This document shows, piece by piece, positions 6,382 through 10,000 of a stretch of 10,000 nt of DNA (position 1 is its first letter; each line of letters starts with the position of its first letter). The DNA comes from Thiobacillus sp. (GTDB lineage: Bacteria > Pseudomonadota > Gammaproteobacteria > Burkholderiales > Thiobacillaceae), in NCBI GenBank assembly GCA_020216925.1, contig JAIWOL010000063.1:1-10000 (forward strand), given 5' to 3'. The position numbers and the translations under genes are program-made. The notes under the pieces are model-generated. The model was given only the letters and a program-made list of their open reading frames with translations. It searched no databases and had not been told where the DNA came from.

Positions 6382-8421
6382 TCAGGCCATGCCGTTGTGC
6401 CGCAGCAGCGCGTCGATGACCGGTTCGCGGCCGCGGAAGGCCCTGAACGATTCGAGCGCGGGCCGCGCGCCGCCCTGGGCGAGGATTTCGCTCCAGAAAC
6501 GGTGGCCCACCTCCGGGTTCAGCACGCCGCCGTAGCCTTCCGCCTCGTCTTCGAACAGGGCGTAGGCGTCGGCGGAGAGCACTTCTGCCCACTTGTAACT
6601 GTAGTAACCCGCGGCGTAGCCGCCGGCGAAGATGTGCGAAAAATTGTTGGGAAAACGGTTGTAGTCCGGCGGAATGACGACAGCGACCTGTTTGCGGATC
6701 TCGTTCAGCAGGTCCATCGCGGTGCGGCTGCCGGCAGGGTCGAAATCGTCGTGCAGGCGCATATCGAACATGGCGAATTCGATCTGACGCAGGGTTTGCA
6801 GGCCGGACTGAAAGTTCTTTGCCGCCAGCATCTTGTCGAAGAGCGGGCGCGGCAACGGCTCGCCGGTGTCGACGTGCGCGGTCATGTGCTTCAGCACGTC
6901 CCATTCCCAACAGAAGTTTTCCATGAACTGGCTCGGCAGTTCGACCGCGTCCCATTCGACGCCGTTGATGCCGGATACGCCGAGTTCCTCGATCTGCGTG
7001 AGCAGATGATGCAGGCCGTGGCCGGTTTCGTGGAACAGGGTGATGACCTCGTCGTGGGTGAAGAGCGCCGGCTTGCCGCCGACCGGGGCGGAAAAGTTGC
7101 AGTTGAGATACGCCACGGGTGTTTGCACGCCGTCGCGCGTGCGACGGCGGGTGATGACGTCGTCCATCCACGCGCCGCCGCGTTTGGAGGCGCGCGCGTA
7201 CAGGTCGAGATAGAACTGGCCGATGCGCTTGCCGGCATGGTCTGTCAGCGTGTAGAACTTCACGTCGGGGTGCCACACCGGGGCGCTGTCTTCGCGGATG
7301 AAGATGCCGTAGAGCGTCTCAACCAGCTTGAACAGGCCCGCCAGCACGCGCGCTTCGGGAAAGTACTGCTTCACTTCCTGGTCCGAGAAGCTGTAGCGGG
7401 CCACGCGCAGCTTTTCCGAGACGTAGGCGTTGTCCCAGGCTTCGAGTGCGTCATAGCCGAGCGTGTCGCGGGCGAAAGTCTTGAGCTCCGCGAAATCCTT
7501 TTCGGCATAGGGACGGGCGCGGGCGGCGAGCTCGTCGAGGAATTGCAGCACCTGCCGCGGGGAATCGGCCATCTTTGCTTCGAGCGACACGTCGGCGTAG
7601 GACGCAAAACCCAGCAGTGCGGCGGTTTCGCGGCGCAGCCTGAGAATCTGCGCGATGAGCGGCGTGTTGTCGAGTTCGGCCTTGCCGAATTCGGAGGCGC
7701 GGGTGACGTAGGCGCGATAGAGAATCTGCCGCAGTTCGCGGCTGTCGGCGTACTGCATCACCGGCAGGTAGGACGGCATGTGCAGCGTGATTTTCCAGCC
7801 GCTGTGGCCGTCGGCTTCGGCGGCGGCCTTCATCATCGCCAGCACATCGTCGGGAATGCCGGCCAGTTCGGACGGCTCGTCGATGATGAGGTGGTAGTCG
7901 TTGGTCGCGTCGAGCAGGTTCTCTTCGAATCTGGCCGACAGCGCCGCCAGTTCCTCCTGAATCGCCTTGAAACGCGCTTTTTTGTCGGCCGGCAGTTCGG
8001 CGCCGCCCAGGCGGAAATCGCGCAGCTCGTTTTCAACGATCTTCCTGCGCGCCGGCGACAGCGTGGCAAACGCCGGACTGGCGGCGAGCGCCTTGTATTT
8101 GGCGTAAAGCGCTTCGTTCTGGCCCAGCTCGGCATAGTAGAGCGTGATCTTGGGCAGATTGGCGTTATAGACCTCGCGCAGTTCGGGCGAGTCCATCACC
8201 GAATGCAGGTGGGAAACCTGGCCCCAGGCGCGGCCGAGTTTTTCGTTGGCGTCGTCGAGCGGGGCAACGAAGGACTCCCACTCGGCCGGGGTGTCGGCGG
8301 CCTCGGCGCGCGCCACTGCCGCGCGGCAATCGGCCAGCAGTTGGTCGATGGCAGGGGTGACGAATTCTGGCTTGAATTCGGCAAAGCGGGGCAGGGCGGA
8401 AAAATCGAGAAGGGGATTCAT
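6382..8421 (-). CDS. prlC: Oligopeptidase A (M3 family zinc metallopeptidase)
   Basis: The 679-residue product matches the usual length of PrlC/OpdA (E. coli 680), a cytoplasmic thimet-type oligopeptidase that clears short peptides, including cleaved signal peptides. The zinc site is HETGH (His464, Glu465, His468), with the third ligand Glu494 in VEWDAVELPSQFMENF. The conserved substrate-binding segment GGYAAGYYSYKWAEVLSADAY is near the C-terminus, and the helical M3 N-terminal region precedes the catalytic domain. The frame continues four codons further up to a TTG at 8433. The ATG at 8421 is preferred because MNPLLDFSALPRF aligns with the E. coli start MTNPLL. No clear Shine-Dalgarno precedes either start. 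A TATAAT on this strand at 8456-8451 is a good -10 box giving a leader of about 22 bases. The divergent neighbour is the carbonic anhydrase-like gene. Confidence 0.95.
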   Translation of the reverse strand: MNPLLDFSALPRFAEFKPEFVTPAIDQLLADCRAAVARAEAADTPAEWESFVAPLDDANEKLGRAWGQVSHLHSVMDSPELREVYNANLPKITLYYAELGQNEALYAKYKALAASPAFATLSPARRKIVENELRDFRLGGAELPADKKARFKAIQEELAALSARFEENLLDATNDYHLIIDEPSELAGIPDDVLAMMKAAAEADGHSGWKITLHMPSYLPVMQYADSRELRQILYRAYVTRASEFGKAELDNTPLIAQILRLRRETAALLGFASYADVSLEAKMADSPRQVLQFLDELAARARPYAEKDFAELKTFARDTLGYDALEAWDNAYVSEKLRVARYSFSDQEVKQYFPEARVLAGLFKLVETLYGIFIREDSAPVWHPDVKFYTLTDHAGKRIGQFYLDLYARASKRGGAWMDDVITRRRTRDGVQTPVAYLNCNFSAPVGGKPALFTHDEVITLFHETGHGLHHLLTQIEELGVSGINGVEWDAVELPSQFMENFCWEWDVLKHMTAHVDTGEPLPRPLFDKMLAAKNFQSGLQTLRQIEFAMFDMRLHDDFDPAGSRTAMDLLNEIRKQVAVVIPPDYNRFPNNFSHIFAGGYAAGYYSYKWAEVLSADAYALFEDEAEGYGGVLNPEVGHRFWSEILAQGGARPALESFRAFRGREPVIDALLRHNGMA

Positions 8422-8450
8422 GGCGGCACGCAATACAGGAAGGATCGGGA

Positions 8451-8458
8451 ATTATACT
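8451..8458. promoter_or_regulatory. Overlapping -10 boxes: candidate bidirectional promoter
   Basis: The eight bases ATTATACT read as TATACT on the plus strand (8453-8458) and as a perfect TATAAT on the minus strand (8456-8451). They lie between the divergent starts at 8421 (prlC) and 8488 (carbonic anhydrase-like). Starts near 8465 (+) and 8444 (-) would give leaders of about 22 bases each way. Neither direction has a convincing -35 at 17 bp, so the strength is uncertain. Confidence 0.5.
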
Positions 8459-8487
8459 TTCGACCCGGCTTCCCGATTTTCAACCCC

Positions 8488-9036
8488 ATGACTGACAAGG
8501 TTTACGATTCTTCGCTGGCCCCGCACCACGGGATGGCCCCCGAATGCGCCCCGGGTGCCTGGGTGCATCCGCGCGCCACGGTCATCGGCGAGGTGACATT
8601 GGGGCGTGACAGTTCGGTGTGGCCCGGCGCGGTGATCCGCGGCGACGTGAACCGCATCGTCATCGGCGAGGCCAGCAACATCCAGGACGGCAGTGTGCTG
8701 CATGTGTCGCACAAAACGCCGGCTCATCCCGACGGCGGGCCGCTGCGGATCGGCGACCGGGTGACCGTCGGCCACACCGTCATCCTGCATGCCTGCACCA
8801 TAGCGGACGAATGCCTGATCGGCATGGGTTCGATCATCCTCGACGGCGCGGTGGTGCACAAGCACGTGCTGCTGGGCGCGGGGTCGCTGGTGCCCGAAGG
8901 CCGCGTGCTCGAATCCGGGTATCTCTACCTCGGCCGGCCGGCCAAGGCCATGCGTCCGCTCACCGAAGACGAGATTGCCTACTTTGCATATTCGGCCGGG
9001 CACTATGTGAAACTGGCCCGGTCGTACCAAACCTGA
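8488..9036 (+). CDS. Gamma-carbonic anhydrase-like protein (YrdA family)
   Basis: The 182-residue product is built of left-handed beta-helix hexapeptide repeats (for example ATVIGEVTLGRDSSVWPGAVIRGDVNRIVIGEASNIQDGSVLH). It has the three zinc-ligand histidines of the gamma-carbonic anhydrase fold: His72 (SVLHVSH), His96 and His101 (VGHTVILH). It also keeps Arg51, Asp53 and Gln66. A C-terminal helix (about 158-180) closes the trimer. Members near E. coli YrdA bind metal, but carbonic anhydrase activity is often unproven, so the reaction is uncertain. The same frame stays open back to 6397, but only because the region antisense to prlC lacks stops. The ATG at 8488 is the start that fits the family. 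No Shine-Dalgarno is seen before it. It heads a plus-strand group with the thioredoxin gene 34 bases downstream. Confidence 0.92.
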   Translation: MTDKVYDSSLAPHHGMAPECAPGAWVHPRATVIGEVTLGRDSSVWPGAVIRGDVNRIVIGEASNIQDGSVLHVSHKTPAHPDGGPLRIGDRVTVGHTVILHACTIADECLIGMGSIILDGAVVHKHVLLGAGSLVPEGRVLESGYLYLGRPAKAMRPLTEDEIAYFAYSAGHYVKLARSYQT

Positions 9037-9070
9037 CTCCCGCCTGAAACACAAGATTCAAGGATTCCCC

Positions 9071-9565
9071 GTGAAAGCCGCCAAACCTCTGCTCGTTGCC
9101 CTGGCCGTGCTCGCCATGCTGGGCGCGCTGACGTATGCCCTTACCCAGAAACCGCAGGCGCCGGCCGTCACCTTCACCACGCTCGACGGCAAACAGATCT
9201 CGCTCGAACAGATGCGCGGCAAGGTGGTGCTGGTGAATTTCTGGGCCACCTCCTGCCCCGGCTGCATCAAGGAAATGCCGGGCATGATCGAGACCTATCG
9301 CGATTACAAGGATCGGGGATTCGAGATCGTCGCGGTGGCGATGAGCTACGACCCGCCCAACTTCGTGACGAACTTCGTGCAGACCCGGCAGTTGCCGTTT
9401 CCGGTGGCGCTCGATGTGGACGGCGCGCACGCGCGTGCCTTTGACGATGTGCAGCTCACGCCGACCAGTTTCCTTATCGGCAAGGACGGCCGCATCCTCG
9501 AACGGAAACTCGGCGAACTCGATTTCGCCAGGCTGAAAGCCCAGCTCGACAAGGAACTCTCATGA
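9071..9565 (+). CDS. TlpA/ResA-type thioredoxin-like protein, membrane-anchored
   Basis: The 164-residue product has an N-terminal hydrophobic helix (about 6-24, KPLLVALAVLAMLGALTYAL) without a clear cleavage site. It is probably anchored to the inner membrane with its domain in the periplasm. The thioredoxin-like (AhpC-TSA/Redoxin) domain has NFWATSCPGCIKEMPG with redox cysteines Cys62 and Cys65 and the cis-proline Pro130 in LTPTSFLIG. TlpA/ResA relatives reduce disulfides, for example in cytochrome c or cytochrome oxidase assembly, or supply electrons to other periplasmic proteins; the substrate here is unknown. It starts with GTG at 9071, supported by AAGGA at 9060-9064 six bases upstream. 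Its stop overlaps the start of the next gene (ATGA), indicating translational coupling. Confidence 0.92.
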   Translation: MKAAKPLLVALAVLAMLGALTYALTQKPQAPAVTFTTLDGKQISLEQMRGKVVLVNFWATSCPGCIKEMPGMIETYRDYKDRGFEIVAVAMSYDPPNFVTNFVQTRQLPFPVALDVDGAHARAFDDVQLTPTSFLIGKDGRILERKLGELDFARLKAQLDKELS

Positions 9566-9792
9566 TCGCCCGCCTCATTTTCGTGTTGCCCTTCGTGCTG
9601 CTTACAGCCTGCGGTGCAGGTGCGCCGCCCCCCGCCGCCAAGTCCCTGCCGGAAGCGCCGCCCCCGCCTGCGTTGCAGGAAGAAGATCGTCTCGTCTGCC
9701 CGGCCGATGTGAAGGAATGCCCCGACGGCAGCTTCGTCAGCCGCACCGGCCCGCGTTGCGAATTCGCCGCTTGCCCGGCGGAGAAGAAATAA
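9562..9792 (+). CDS. Small Cys-rich lipoprotein
   Basis: The 76-residue product has a lipoprotein signal peptide with lipobox LTAC (Cys17). A Pro/Ala-rich spacer (about 21-40) follows, then a short domain with four cysteines: Cys46, Cys53, Cys66 and Cys71, in CPADVKECPDGSFVSRTGPRCEFAACP. The spacing suggests two disulfides and resembles small Kazal-like or Cys-rich modules found in other exported proteins, but no function can be assigned. The sorting residue after Cys17 is Gly, not Asp, so outer-membrane delivery is likely. The start codon shares bases with the stop of the thioredoxin gene (ATGA at 9562-9565), so the two are almost certainly translated together. The linked oxidoreductase may act on this protein's disulfides, which is inference. 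Confidence 0.85.
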   Translation: MIARLIFVLPFVLLTACGAGAPPPAAKSLPEAPPPPALQEEDRLVCPADVKECPDGSFVSRTGPRCEFAACPAEKK

Positions 9793-9796
9793 TGCG

Positions 9797-9839
9797 ACAG
9801 GGAGGCAGGGGAGGTTTGGTTTCCCCCCGACCGCCCTGT
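9797..9839 (+). terminator. Possible weak terminator or hairpin after the lipoprotein gene
   Basis: ACAGGG (9797-9802) pairs with CCCTGT (9834-9839). An inner run of G (9808-9811) can pair with the C run (9823-9828) across small internal mismatches. No proper T run follows, only a pyrimidine-rich stretch, so intrinsic termination would be weak. It lies between the lipoprotein stop and ettA. Confidence 0.35.
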
Positions 9840-9874
9840 AACCCTGCTTTCATTCCTCAACACTTCCTACTTCC

Positions 9875-10000
9875 ATGGCGCAATACGTCTATTCCCTCAA
9901 CCGGGTCGGCAAGATCGTGCCGCCCAAACGTCAAATCCTGAAGGACATTTCGCTGTCTTTCTTCCCCGGCGCGAAGATCGGCCTGCTGGGCCTGAACGGC
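9875..10000 (+). CDS. ettA: Energy-dependent translational throttle EttA (ABC-F), 5' fragment
   Basis: The first 42 codons run to the window edge. MAQYVYSLNRVGKIVPPKR, the following ILKDISLSFFPGAKIGLLGLNG, and the conserved start closely match EttA (YjjK) of Proteobacteria. The window ends just inside the first Walker A motif (GLNG, expected to continue AGKS). EttA is a soluble ABC-F ATPase that binds the ribosomal E site and slows entry into elongation when the ADP/ATP ratio is high. The ATG at 9875 is the expected family start, although no Shine-Dalgarno is visible in the pyrimidine-rich sequence before it. The rest of the roughly 550-residue protein lies outside this window. Confidence 0.92.
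   Translation, partial: MAQYVYSLNRVGKIVPPKRQILKDISLSFFPGAKIGLLGLNG

Noticed and set aside
6397..9036. An 879-codon open frame on the plus strand that ends in the carbonic anhydrase-like protein
   Set aside because: The part before 8488 is antisense to prlC and encodes no recognisable domain. It is open only because of GC-rich codon use. The true gene starts at 8488, so this is not a giant fusion protein.

Overview
The window looks like chromosomal core DNA from a GC-rich Betaproteobacterium, probably of the Nitrosomonadales/Rhodocyclales kind. This placement is inferred from protein similarity as I recognise it and from the linkage comM-ubiK // TorF-like porin-glnK-amtB; no database search was possible. 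I see no phage, insertion sequence, CRISPR array, tRNA or rRNA. Coding density is high and gaps are short.

Layout: (1) 1-784, the 3' part of an OmpA-family outer-membrane protein with four calcium-binding thrombospondin-type-3 repeats and a peptidoglycan-binding C-terminal domain. It ends at a terminator that can serve both strands. (2) 2639-870 on the minus strand, ubiK followed with no gap by comM. (3) 2863-5464 on the plus strand, a nitrogen-assimilation operon: a TorF-like (TIGR02001/Gcw_chp) putative porin, the PII protein GlnK and the ammonium channel AmtB, closed by a strong terminator. (4) 8421-5750 on the minus strand, oligopeptidase A (prlC) and a periplasmic DUF4124/glutaredoxin-like protein. 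(5) 8488-9792 on the plus strand, a gamma-carbonic anhydrase-like protein, a membrane-anchored TlpA-type thioredoxin and a small Cys-rich lipoprotein that overlaps it. (6) From 9875, the first 42 codons of the ABC-F translation factor EttA, cut by the window edge.

The most informative part is the control region 2640-2862. It carries two near-perfect NtrC enhancer sites (GCAC-N7-GTGC) whose centres are 31 bp apart, about three helical turns. About 70-100 bp downstream is an excellent sigma-54 -24/-12 promoter. This is the architecture of classic NtrC-activated promoters such as E. coli glnAp2. The first gene it drives is the uncharacterised putative porin, not glnK. The likely reading is one nitrogen-starvation unit spanning the cell envelope: an outer-membrane channel, the inner-membrane ammonium channel and its PII gate. 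The porin's role is inference.

Smaller observations are a bidirectional promoter candidate between prlC and the carbonic anhydrase-like gene, a translationally coupled thioredoxin/Cys-rich lipoprotein pair, and an Ala/Glu/Val-rich periplasmic extension on AmtB.
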